Source of the DNA: Alphaproteobacteria bacterium
Lineage (GTDB): Bacteria > Pseudomonadota > Alphaproteobacteria > Zavarziniales > Zavarziniaceae
Direction of reading: 5' to 3'
NCBI GenBank assembly: GCA_021774355.1
Contig: JAJFJE010000171.1
Location: 1-5,545, forward strand
Length of the DNA stretch: 5,545 nt
Positions 1 to 5,545 of the stretch are shown piece by piece. The notes beneath the pieces are model-generated. The model saw only the letters and a program-made list of their open reading frames with translations. It made no database searches and was not told the origin of the DNA. Both the position numbers and the translations under genes were made by a program. Every line of letters starts with the position of its first letter. Position 1 is the stretch's first letter.

Positions 1-2643
1 TTCGGCGATGGCCAGGCGGTCGGCGATTTCGCCGTTGGACAGGCCCTCGTCGGCAAGGCGCAGAATCTCCACTTCCCGGCCGGTCAACGGCTCGACCAGG
101 GGTCCACCGCCCGGGATCATCGCGCTGTCGCTGCCCGCCGGATTGCCGCCCATGGCGCCGACGATGGTCGCCAGATAGGCCGTCAACTGGCCCTCGCTCT
201 GCTGGCTTGCCTGGTGGTGGAGCGCCTGGACGAGCGGCAACAGAAGCGGCCCCTGATCCACATAGGACCGGACATAGCCTGCCTTGGCGGTCAGTTGGAA
301 GGCATCGCCCAGCAGGCGCTGGCCGGCCAGGCTGTCGCCCTGAACTGCCAGGGCCCGGGCGGCCAGGGCCGAGATCCGGGCGACCGAAGACAGGCTGTGA
401 TGAGCCCGGGTGAAGCTCAGCCATTTCTGCAGGATGCGGCCGGCCTTGGCCGCTGCCCCTTCCGCCATCATCAGGTGGCAATGGACCAGGGCAGCCGTTT
501 CATGGCGGGTATTGGGCGCGCGGATCTGCCCTGGGTCCTGCCAGTCGCTCGGCAACTGGCGCAGGCCGGTTAGGTCGAGCAAGCGCTCGAACAGGGGGTT
601 CGACGCGGCCAGGCGGACCCGTTCCAAGGTCACCTCGCCCGACAGCCGGGTGAAGCCGAACAAGGCTGCCGCACTGTCCGCCTCGTCGAGCGCGGCCGCC
701 ACCTCGGCCGGTTCCCGGGCCAGGGCCGCCAGCCGGGCCTTGGTGATAAAGGCCGCGATGATGTTGTCGACGAAGCCCAGTTCCTTGGTCAGGGGCAGAT
801 TGCCGTCGAGCAGGGCGCGGGCGGTCGCCAGGTCGTCGCGCTCATAGGCAATGGCCGACAGCAGGACGCTCGGCATGGCGGCCAGCGGCGTGTGATCGCC
901 GTGCAGCCGGATCGCGACCTCGCGGGCCCGGGTCAGAATTGCCGTCGCCTCGTCCAGCCGGCCGCACCGCTGCAGGGCACGGGCGCTGATCGAGTCGTGG
1001 AACACGGTGCCGTAAAGGGCGCCGTGGTTGAGGAACAGGTTGCGGACCTCGTCGGGGCGAGACACGACCATGTCGAAGCAATAGTGCTCGCCATCAGTCA
1101 GGATGCGGGCCGACAAGGCGGACGCATACATGAACATGTCGTCGCTCTTGCGCTGGGCGATCCAGTTCCGCGACGCCTCGCGGGCGCCGGCGACATCGTC
1201 GCTGAGCAGTTTCAGCATCATCTCGCGGTGGGCGAGTTTTTCGTTCAGATAGGCCAGGTCGCTGGGTGCGACGGCGCCGCCCGCCTCGTCGCGCATCGCC
1301 TCGATGGCCTCGCGGGCGTCGCCCAGGGCGGCCTCGGCATCGGCAAAATTCCAGCGCAGCTCCCACTCCCAGGCGCGGTCAAGCTGGACCCGGGGCAAGC
1401 GGTGCAAAGTCGCCGCGGGAAGCTTCTGGGCGAAGCTTTCAAGGGTCGAAAAGCGTCCGGCGGAAAACAGGGCGTCGCTGCCGAGATCGAGCAGATTGGC
1501 CGCGAAATCGAGGTCGCCCGACGAAAAGGCGTGGCGGATCGCCTCCGGCACCAGGCCATTGTCGAAGCACCATCGGGCTGCTGCCAGATGCAGGGCGGGA
1601 ACCCGTTCCGGAAAGGTCTCGACCAGTTTCTTGCGCAGATAGTCCCCGAACAGGTGGTGGTAGCGGTACCATTGACGGTCGTTGTCGAGCGAGAACAGGA
1701 ACAGGTTCCACAGCTCGATCACCCGCAGATGCTGGGCATTATTGGGATCGGCGTTGACGGCGTTGCACAGCCCTACGGTGAAGCGGTCGAGGATTGCGGT
1801 GTTGAGCAGGAAGTCCTGGATCGCCTGGGGCTGCCGCCGGAACACCTCGTCGCTGAGAAAGCCGTCGATCCGCTTATTGGTGCCCGAGAAGGTGGCGATG
1901 AAATCGGCCTTGTCGTGCTGCTCGGCCAGAGCGATGGAGGCCAGCTGCAGCCCGGCGACCCAGCCTTCGGTGCGATCGCACAGGGTGCTGGTCTGCTCGG
2001 CGGTCAGGCCCTGGTGGCCCCACAGGCGGAGCAATTCACCGGTCTCCTGGTCGGTGAACCGCAGATCGCGATACTCGATCTCCTGGATGGCGCCGCGCGC
2101 CTCCAGCCTGGCCACCGACAGGTTCTCGGATTTTCGCGTCGCGATGCAGAATTGCAGCCGGGCATTCGACAGGCCGAACAAGGCGTTCATCAGGTCGAGC
2201 GCGGCATCGTCCTGAAGATAGTGATAGTCGTCGACGAACAGCACGGTGTCCGACGGCAGGTCCATGACTTCGTTGAGCAGGGTCCGCTGGAGCACGTTGA
2301 CCGGCGGCATCAGCCCGGTCTCGAACAGGATCGCAGTGGCCGAGCAGGCCGTCGGCACCGATTCGCGCAACGCCGAAACGATCAGCGAGACCAGGGCGAC
2401 CAGGTCGTTGTCGCCCTCGTCGAGGCTGGCCCAGCACACCGCCAGACCGCGGGCCTTGGCCTCGTTATAGGCCTGGACCAGGATGGTCGTCTTGCCCGAC
2501 CCGGCCGGCGCCGTGATCAGGACGATACGGCGATCGCCCCCCAGGTTAAGGCGGCTGAGCAGGCGCGGCCGCTCCGTCATCTGGCCATAGTTGCGGGGGG
2601 GCCGGAGTTTGGTTTTCTTCAGCAGAACCCGCGACGTCTGCAT
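1..2643 (-). CDS. MalT/LAL-type LuxR-family transcriptional regulator (3' end cut by window edge)
   Basis: Probable large ATP-dependent transcription activator of the MalT/LAL class. The minus-strand frame is open for 881 codons and runs off the left edge. Residues 45-53 read APAGSGKTT, the Walker A form typical of MalT relatives. VLFVDD at 134-139 is Walker B. TEGWVAGLQLA at 225-235 and YRYHHLFGDYLR at 326-337 are further family signatures. A long helical, TPR-like sensor region follows; AGYVRSYVDQG near 775-785 is usual close to its end. The LuxR helix-turn-helix begins at about 851 (EPLTGREVEILRLADEGLSN) and is cut after LAIAE, so roughly 30 residues are missing. ATG at 2643 is the only ATG between the upstream in-frame stop (2751-2749) and Walker A, and it gives the normal short LAL leader (KTKLRPPR). 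Its Shine-Dalgarno is weak, and a GTG at 2685 is possible. It is divergent from the monooxygenase genes. AlkS, the alkane-responsive activator, belongs to this family; the inducer here is unknown. Confidence 0.93.
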   Translation of the reverse strand, partial: MQTSRVLLKKTKLRPPRNYGQMTERPRLLSRLNLGGDRRIVLITAPAGSGKTTILVQAYNEAKARGLAVCWASLDEGDNDLVALVSLIVSALRESVPTACSATAILFETGLMPPVNVLQRTLLNEVMDLPSDTVLFVDDYHYLQDDAALDLMNALFGLSNARLQFCIATRKSENLSVARLEARGAIQEIEYRDLRFTDQETGELLRLWGHQGLTAEQTSTLCDRTEGWVAGLQLASIALAEQHDKADFIATFSGTNKRIDGFLSDEVFRRQPQAIQDFLLNTAILDRFTVGLCNAVNADPNNAQHLRVIELWNLFLFSLDNDRQWYRYHHLFGDYLRKKLVETFPERVPALHLAAARWCFDNGLVPEAIRHAFSSGDLDFAANLLDLGSDALFSAGRFSTLESFAQKLPAATLHRLPRVQLDRAWEWELRWNFADAEAALGDAREAIEAMRDEAGGAVAPSDLAYLNEKLAHREMMLKLLSDDVAGAREASRNWIAQRKSDDMFMYASALSARILTDGEHYCFDMVVSRPDEVRNLFLNHGALYGTVFHDSISARALQRCGRLDEATAILTRAREVAIRLHGDHTPLAAMPSVLLSAIAYERDDLATARALLDGNLPLTKELGFVDNIIAAFITKARLAALAREPAEVAAALDEADSAAALFGFTRLSGEVTLERVRLAASNPLFERLLDLTGLRQLPSDWQDPGQIRAPNTRHETAALVHCHLMMAEGAAAKAGRILQKWLSFTRAHHSLSSVARISALAARALAVQGDSLAGQRLLGDAFQLTAKAGYVRSYVDQGPLLLPLVQALHHQASQQSEGQLTAYLATIVGAMGGNPAGSDSAMIPGGGPLVEPLTGREVEILRLADEGLSNGEIADRLAIAE

Positions 2644-2747
2644 CAGCGCGGCCCGATCCGGGAACGCGCAGGACTGAGACGACACCCGACGGGCATCGGC
2701 GAGCGGGGCAGGTGGAAGCCCCCGCAGGCTGCCATCGCTCAAGCCTC

Positions 2748-2815
2748 CCTAAACATTATCATTGGGAAAATTATCGCCGAACGGCGGCGCTTTCCTAGTC
2801 TGAAACATCTTAACG
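2748..2815. promoter_or_regulatory. AT-rich segment, possible promoter zone of the regulator gene
   Basis: This is the only clearly AT-rich stretch in an otherwise very GC-rich window. It contains the hexamer ATTATC twice, at 2755-2760 and 2770-2775, 15 bp apart. On the minus strand these read GATAAT, resembling a -10 element about 110-130 bp before the regulator's ATG. A matching -35 element is not evident. A short inverted repeat, CGCCG-AA-CGGCG, lies at 2775-2786. Assignment to the regulator promoter is tentative. Confidence 0.35.
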
Positions 2816-2871
2816 GGACAGGTTGTCGTCCGCTGCCCACCTAAGCAGCCAATACGGTCGCCGTAACCCCA

Positions 2872-2946
2872 CCCTTTCGAACGGGCGACCGAGCACTTTG
2901 GCGCGATATTCGGGATTCCCGCACCCCCCCTTTCGGACGGTGACCG
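2872..2946 (+). repeat. Imperfect direct repeat, two copies of about 20 bp
   Basis: Copy one (2872-2891) and copy two (2928-2946) both read CCCTTTCGRACGG followed by GC or T and then GACCG, with start points 56 bp apart. They differ by one substitution and the short GC/T difference. Copy one is also an imperfect palindrome, CCC-t-TTCGAA-c-GGG, at 2872-2885. Its right end GGCGACCG (2884-2891) is the exact reverse complement of CGGTCGCC at 2855-2862. The pair ends about 50 bp before the ferredoxin ATG, which suits activator or repressor binding sites. Confidence 0.55.
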
Positions 2947-2999
2947 CCAGGACCATCCCTGGCATGACCGGGCGCCATTCAACAGGGCATGGGATGGTC

Positions 3000-3335
3000 A
3001 TGACTTTTCACCGCGTTTGCAGCCTGGACGATTTGTGGGAAGGCGAAGCCGCCGGCTATCAGGTGGACGGCCACGATGTTCTTCTGGTCGCCCTGCCGGG
3101 CGGCGTCATCCAGGCCTTCCAGGGGCTTTGTCCGCACCAGGATATCGCCCTGGCCGAGGGCACGCTGGACCAGGGCATGATCGTCTGCCGCGCCCATCTC
3201 TGGCAGTTCGATGCCGCCAGCGGCGAGGGCGTCAACCCCAAGGAGTGCAGCCTTGCGCGCTATCCGGTGCGGGTCGCCGGCGAGGACATCCTGGTCAGCG
3301 TCGAAGGCGTCGTCCCGGTGCGGGTCGGCGCCTAG
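3000..3335 (+). CDS. tmoC: Rieske [2Fe-2S] ferredoxin of a toluene/alkene monooxygenase (TmoC-like)
   Basis: Soluble electron carrier of 111 residues that would pass electrons from an NADH reductase to the hydroxylase diiron centre. Both Rieske cluster motifs are present: C44-P-H46 (in GLCPHQD) and C63-R-A-H66 (in IVCRAHLW), giving the two Cys and two His ligands. The family's opening (CSLDDLWEGE) and its RAHLWQF and GVNPKECSLARYPV stretches closely resemble remembered TmoC, which is 112 residues. ATG at 3000 gives the MTFHRVCSLDD start that aligns best with TmoC. An in-frame ATG six bases upstream (2994) has the better-spaced AGGG (2984-2987) and would add only Met-Val. The gene lies ahead of the alpha subunit and is separated from it by 377 bp, whereas in known tmo, tou and iso operons the ferredoxin follows gamma. 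Some other Rieske carrier is possible but less likely given the similarity and neighbours. Confidence 0.92.
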   Translation: MTFHRVCSLDDLWEGEAAGYQVDGHDVLLVALPGGVIQAFQGLCPHQDIALAEGTLDQGMIVCRAHLWQFDAASGEGVNPKECSLARYPVRVAGEDILVSVEGVVPVRVGA

Positions 3336-3403
3336 GGCAGCGGCCGGACGGCCACGGGGCGATGACGGGGACATGCCCTTGGATCCGGGCGGCAGGGCAA
3401 CAC

Positions 3404-3420
3404 GCGCGGGCTTGCCGCGC
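3404..3420. repeat. GC hairpin downstream of the ferredoxin gene
   Basis: Perfect 6-bp inverted repeat, GCGCGG and CCGCGC, around a GCTTG loop, starting about 70 bp after the ferredoxin stop codon. All stem pairs are G-C, so an RNA form would be stable. No T-run follows, so it does not look like a standard intrinsic terminator. Confidence 0.4.
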
Positions 3421-3422
3421 CG

Positions 3423-3436
3423 ACTTCCGCAGAAGT
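3423..3436. repeat. Short inverted repeat ACTTC-N4-GAAGT
   Basis: Perfect 5-bp arms (3423-3427 and 3432-3436) around CGCA, directly after the 3404-3420 hairpin and about 20 bp before the CATAAT at 3457. It is short enough to occur by chance. It could be an operator half-site pair; no regulator is assigned. Confidence 0.25.
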
Positions 3437-3514
3437 TCCCGTAACTCTCCGGACCCCATAATGCGCCGGCGTGTGTCGCCGCAGTGCCCATTTCCCGCTG
3501 CTCGCGATGCTGCG

Positions 3515-3527
3515 GCGCGTTACGCGC
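3515..3527. repeat. 13-bp palindrome GCGCGT-T-ACGCGC
   Basis: Perfect 6-bp arms around a single central base. The one-base centre makes it unsuitable as an RNA hairpin, so if it is functional a dimeric DNA-binding protein site is more likely. It lies about 185 bp upstream of the alpha start codon. In GC-rich DNA such CG-rich palindromes can arise by chance. Confidence 0.35.
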
Positions 3528-3583
3528 GGATGACACGAGAGACGGCGGCGCGGCGCGCCCCGACGGTTGGAAACGGGCGGCGA

Positions 3584-3620
3584 CAGGGCCCCATTCCCAC
3601 CTTTTTGGTGGGTGACCCTG
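3584..3620 (+). repeat. Two-part hairpin with a T5 loop upstream of the alpha subunit
   Basis: The inner stem CCCACC (3596-3601) pairs with GGTGGG (3607-3612) around TTTTT. An outer stem CAGGG (3584-3588) pairs with CCCTG (3616-3620), with unpaired bases on both sides between the stems. The T-run lies in the loop rather than after the stem, which argues against an intrinsic terminator. It starts about 130 bases before the alpha ATG, so it could shape a 5' leader. Confidence 0.45.
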
Positions 3621-3712
3621 GCCCGGCGGACTGGTGAAATATCGGGGATTGAGAAGTCGATGCGCGGCCGTTCAGGGGCGGCGCGTCTGGCACTACTGGA
3701 GGAAACCGAACA

Positions 3713-5215
3713 ATGGCGTTATTGAACCGCAGCCAATGGTACGACCTTGCCAGGGACACCAACTGGACACCGAGTTTCGTCAGCGAAGACGACCTGTTCC
3801 CGCCGGACGTGGCCGATCCCTTCAAGATGTCCAAGGAAGCCTGGGCCGAATATGACGAGCCCTACAAGGTGTCCTACCGGGAATATGTCCGGGTGCAGCG
3901 CGACAAGGACGCCGGCGTCTATGCGGTGAACACGGCCGCCGCCCGCACCCGTTTCATGGAAGAATGCAACAACCGCTGGAAGTCGTTGCTGAAGTTCCAC
4001 TTCGGCGCGGTCAGCCTGGCCGAATCCTGCTCGCAGCAGTCGGAAGGCCGGATGGCCCGCTTCGGCAAGGCGCCGGGCATGCGCAACATGGCGACCTTCG
4101 GCCTGCTGGACGAGATCCGTCACGGCCAGTCCCAGCTCTACTTCGCCCACGACAACCTGAAGCATGGCCAGACCTTCAACTGGGGCCACAAGCTGCTGGG
4201 CACCGAGGAGTGGGGTTCGGTGATGGCCCGCTCGACCCTGGACGACGTGTTCCTGGGCCGTGACGCGGTAACCACCGCGATCATGCTGACCTTCGCTTTC
4301 GAAACCGGCTTCACCAACATGCAGTTCATCGGCCTGGCCGCCGATGCCGCCGAGGCCGGCGACACCAGCTTCTCGAACCTGATTTCGAGCATCCAGACCG
4401 ACGAGTCCCGGCATGCCCAGATCGGCGCGCCCTTGCTGAAGATGATGGTCAAGCACGGCCTCGAGAAGGAGGCCCAGAAGGCGGTCGATATCGGCTTCTG
4501 GCGGACCTACCGCTTCTTCACCCTGCTGACCGGCTGCACCATCGACTATTTCACCCCGCTGGAGAAGCGCGAGGCCTGCTTCCGCGAGTTCATGGAAGAA
4601 TGGATCATCCACCAGTTCGAGCGCACGGTGCTCGACCTGGGCCTCAAGCTGCCCTGGTACTGGGACTATTTCATCGAAGACATCAACATGTTCCACCACG
4701 GCATGCAGGCCGGCATGTGGAATTTCCGGCCGACCGTGTGGTTCGACGTGCCGGCGGGCGTCTCCCCCCGCGAGCGCGACTGGCTGGAGAGCAAATATCC
4801 GGGCTGGAACGACAATTGGGGCCGGGTCTGGGACGTCATCACCAAGAACATCAATGCCGGAAAGCCGGAATTGTCGCTGCCGATGACCATGCCGCTGATC
4901 TGCAATCTGAACAATCTGCCGATCGTCAAGAACCCCAACGGCAAGTGGGACCCGGACGGTCAGTCCCTGGTCTATAAGGGCCGCCGCTACTACTTCCAGT
5001 CCCATGTCGACAAGTGGGTCTTCGAGCAGTATCCGGAACGCTATTCGGCCCACACCACAGTGACCGATCGCCTGGCCATGGGCCAGATCGAGCCGACCGT
5101 CGAAGGCATCCTGACCTATATGGGCCTGTCCGAGGTCGAGCGCGGCAAGGACGCGGAAAACTATGCCTGGGCCTATGCCCATCGGGCGCAGCCGACCAAG
5201 GCTGCGGCCGAGTAA
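3713..5215 (+). CDS. tmoA: Soluble diiron monooxygenase hydroxylase alpha subunit (TmoA/IsoA-like)
   Basis: Catalytic subunit (500 residues, the normal length) that activates O2 at a carboxylate-bridged diiron centre to hydroxylate aromatics or epoxidise alkenes. The six ligands are E104, E134, H137, E197, E231 and H234, carried in the DEIRHGQ (133-139) and DESRHAQ (230-236) helices, with numbering identical to toluene 4-monooxygenase. The conserved T201, N202 and the gate residue E214 are also present. Similarity to remembered TmoA runs end to end, for example NWTPS, SIQTDESRHAQ, EWIIHQFER, RDWLESKYPGWN and the GRRYYF / VDKWVFEQ C-terminus. Pocket positions differ: V100, A103, S107 and L176, against I, G, A and F in TmoA. 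The start is supported by GGAGG at 3698-3702. The protein works as part of an alpha-beta-gamma hydroxylase fed by the Rieske ferredoxin; gamma follows after 69 bp. Whether the substrate is toluene, isoprene, another alkene or something else cannot be told from sequence. Confidence 0.97.
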   Translation: MALLNRSQWYDLARDTNWTPSFVSEDDLFPPDVADPFKMSKEAWAEYDEPYKVSYREYVRVQRDKDAGVYAVNTAAARTRFMEECNNRWKSLLKFHFGAVSLAESCSQQSEGRMARFGKAPGMRNMATFGLLDEIRHGQSQLYFAHDNLKHGQTFNWGHKLLGTEEWGSVMARSTLDDVFLGRDAVTTAIMLTFAFETGFTNMQFIGLAADAAEAGDTSFSNLISSIQTDESRHAQIGAPLLKMMVKHGLEKEAQKAVDIGFWRTYRFFTLLTGCTIDYFTPLEKREACFREFMEEWIIHQFERTVLDLGLKLPWYWDYFIEDINMFHHGMQAGMWNFRPTVWFDVPAGVSPRERDWLESKYPGWNDNWGRVWDVITKNINAGKPELSLPMTMPLICNLNNLPIVKNPNGKWDPDGQSLVYKGRRYYFQSHVDKWVFEQYPERYSAHTTVTDRLAMGQIEPTVEGILTYMGLSEVERGKDAENYAWAYAHRAQPTKAAAE

Positions 5216-5226
5216 GCGCATGCCCC

Positions 5227-5254
5227 GCCCCGCCGGCCCGGGTGCCGGCGGGGC
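5227..5254 (+). repeat. 11-bp GC hairpin between alpha and gamma subunit genes
   Basis: GCCCCGCCGGC (5227-5237) and its exact complement (5244-5254) flank a 6-base loop, CCGGGT. The stem starts 12 bases after the alpha stop codon, and the gamma ATG lies 30 bases beyond it. Only CGCCCTTT follows, which is too weak a T-tract for an efficient terminator. Roles consistent with its position are protection of the upstream message from 3' exonucleases or partial attenuation. Confidence 0.6.
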
Positions 5255-5284
5255 CGCCCTTTCCGCTCAGTCAGGAACCCGCCA

Positions 5285-5545
5285 ATGTCCGTACTTCCCG
5301 TCTATGTCAGCACCGAAAACGATTATCTGGCCTGGCTGGTTGCCGTGCCGGCCGACTGCAAGGTCAGCGATATCATCAACGCCGCGGCCGGCCTCTCGCT
5401 CGACATCCATGTGCCGTCCCAGCCCGACGCCACCTTGTGCCTGCGCAAACTGAAGGAAGACACGCCGCTGCCGCCGGATGCCCCGGCTGCCGGGCTGATC
5501 GAACCGACCGAATGGCTGCACCTCTACTACGACACGGCGGCCAAG
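5285..5545 (+). CDS. tmoB: Hydroxylase gamma subunit, TmoB-like (3' end beyond the window)
   Basis: Small non-catalytic subunit that docks on the alpha subunit in the hexameric hydroxylase. The 87 visible codons have no stop and reach the window edge; TmoB is about 84 residues, so only a few should be missing. The opening MSVLPVYVSTENDYLAWLV parallels the TmoB start (MSAFPVHA..., then D-[YF]-L-x-x-LV). The CLRKLKEDTPLPPD stretch and the closing GLIEPTEWLHLYYD match the TmoB pattern VRKH...LFPRD and GLNPTEVIDVVF. The start is supported by AGGA at 5273-5276, eight bases before the ATG. Position directly after alpha matches the usual A-B gene order, and co-transcription is likely, although an 11-bp hairpin lies in the 69-bp spacer. 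Conservation is weaker than for alpha, as is normal for this subunit, so context carries part of the call. Confidence 0.88.
   Translation, partial: MSVLPVYVSTENDYLAWLVAVPADCKVSDIINAAAGLSLDIHVPSQPDATLCLRKLKEDTPLPPDAPAAGLIEPTEWLHLYYDTAAK

Larger units (their letters stand above)
2644..2999. promoter_or_regulatory. Divergent intergenic region between regulator and ferredoxin genes
   Basis: This 356-bp segment separates two divergent genes and should hold promoters for both. I find no supported gene in it; open frames crossing it are extensions of antisense or upstream frames. Visible structure comprises an AT-rich stretch around 2745-2815, a direct repeat at 2872-2891 and 2928-2946, and an inverted repeat at 2855-2862 and 2884-2891. 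I found no convincing -35/-10 pair and no good sigma-54 -24/-12 element. A promoter needing an activator would fit, but that is inference. Confidence 0.6.
3336..3712. promoter_or_regulatory. Structured non-coding gap between ferredoxin and alpha subunit genes
   Basis: No credible gene is visible in these 377 bp; open frames here are continuations of shadow frames and show no recognisable protein. The stretch carries several inverted repeats (3404-3420, 3423-3436, 3515-3527, 3584-3620). A -10-like CATAAT lies at 3457-3462 but has no good -35 partner. The alpha gene has its own strong GGAGG at 3698-3702, ten bases before its ATG. The gap may hold a second promoter or an RNA regulatory leader; neither is shown. 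Confidence 0.5.

Noticed and set aside
892..2844. A 650-codon plus-strand open frame opposite the regulator gene.
   Set aside because: It is codon-aligned antisense to a frame with clear LAL motifs. Antisense stops need TTA, CTA or TCA sense codons, which are scarce in GC-rich genes. Its translation is rich in Q, G, V and R with no recognisable domain.
2963..2977. TGGCATGACCGGGCGC considered as a sigma-54 promoter for the ferredoxin gene.
   Set aside because: The GG-to-GC spacing is off by one base and the element lies too close to the ATG for a normal leader.
2823..2999. Extending the ferredoxin N-terminus to an ATG at 2823 (170 residues).
   Set aside because: TmoC-type ferredoxins are about 112 residues and start right at the CSLDD block. 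The extra 59 residues are low-complexity translation of the promoter region and include the repeat pair.
3017..3637. A 206-codon plus-strand frame covering the ferredoxin gene and most of the following gap.
   Set aside because: It overlaps the ferredoxin in another frame, is very rich in R, G and P, and has no domain. It reflects GC composition.
3688..3703. TGGCAC-N5-GGAGG resembling a sigma-54 -24/-12 promoter upstream of alpha.
   Set aside because: The -12 half does not match TTGC well and is the alpha Shine-Dalgarno itself. Transcription from it would start after or within the ribosome binding site.
3634..3855. A 73-codon plus-strand frame just before and into the alpha gene, considered as a small leader gene.
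   Set aside because: It overlaps the alpha start in another frame, has no good ribosome binding site and shows no recognisable protein features.
3719..5221. A 500-codon minus-strand open frame opposite the alpha subunit gene.
   Set aside because: It mirrors the alpha gene in the same codon register and arises from the same codon bias. The alpha frame has unmistakable family motifs, and the mirror has none.
5227..5265. The alpha-gamma hairpin as an intrinsic terminator.
   Set aside because: The stem is strong but is followed by CGCCCTTTCC rather than a run of Ts, and the gamma gene continues 30 bases later in the expected operon order.

Overview
The window looks like part of a GC-rich proteobacterial genome, probably alphaproteobacterial. 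That placement is an inference from strong G/C preference at third codon positions, purine-rich Shine-Dalgarno sites and gene content. No rRNA or other lineage marker is present. The window carries the start of a gene cluster for a soluble diiron monooxygenase of the toluene/alkene/isoprene type (group 2, the TmoA/TouA/IsoA-like family), with a large regulator gene transcribed away from it.

Layout. Positions 1-2643 (minus strand) hold a MalT/LAL-type LuxR-family regulator whose 3' end is cut off by the left edge. The frame is open for 881 codons. It has an N-terminal ATPase with Walker A and B motifs, a long helical repeat region, and the first half of a C-terminal LuxR helix-turn-helix. Positions 2644-2999 are a divergent intergenic region with one AT-rich stretch and a near-perfect 20-bp direct repeat. 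Positions 3000-3335 (+) encode a TmoC-like Rieske [2Fe-2S] ferredoxin. Positions 3336-3712 are a 377-bp gap with no credible gene but several inverted repeats. Positions 3713-5215 (+) encode the hydroxylase alpha subunit, with all six diiron ligands at the numbering used for toluene 4-monooxygenase. Positions 5216-5284 contain an 11-bp GC hairpin. From 5285 to the right edge lies a TmoB-like gamma subunit whose stop codon is not seen.

How the genes fit together. In this family an NADH reductase passes electrons to the Rieske ferredoxin, which reduces the diiron centre in the alpha subunit. Alpha, beta and gamma form the hydroxylase, and a small effector protein tunes catalysis. Ferredoxin, alpha and gamma are visible here. 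Beta, effector and reductase would be expected beyond the right edge. The LAL regulator is a plausible substrate-responsive activator, by analogy with AlkS of the alkane operon, but the link is inferred only from the divergent arrangement.

Most unusual points: the ferredoxin gene lies ahead of alpha instead of after gamma; a long structured gap separates the two; and several active-site positions of alpha differ from toluene 4-monooxygenase while the diiron core is unchanged. I see no tRNA, rRNA, CRISPR array, insertion sequence or attachment site.
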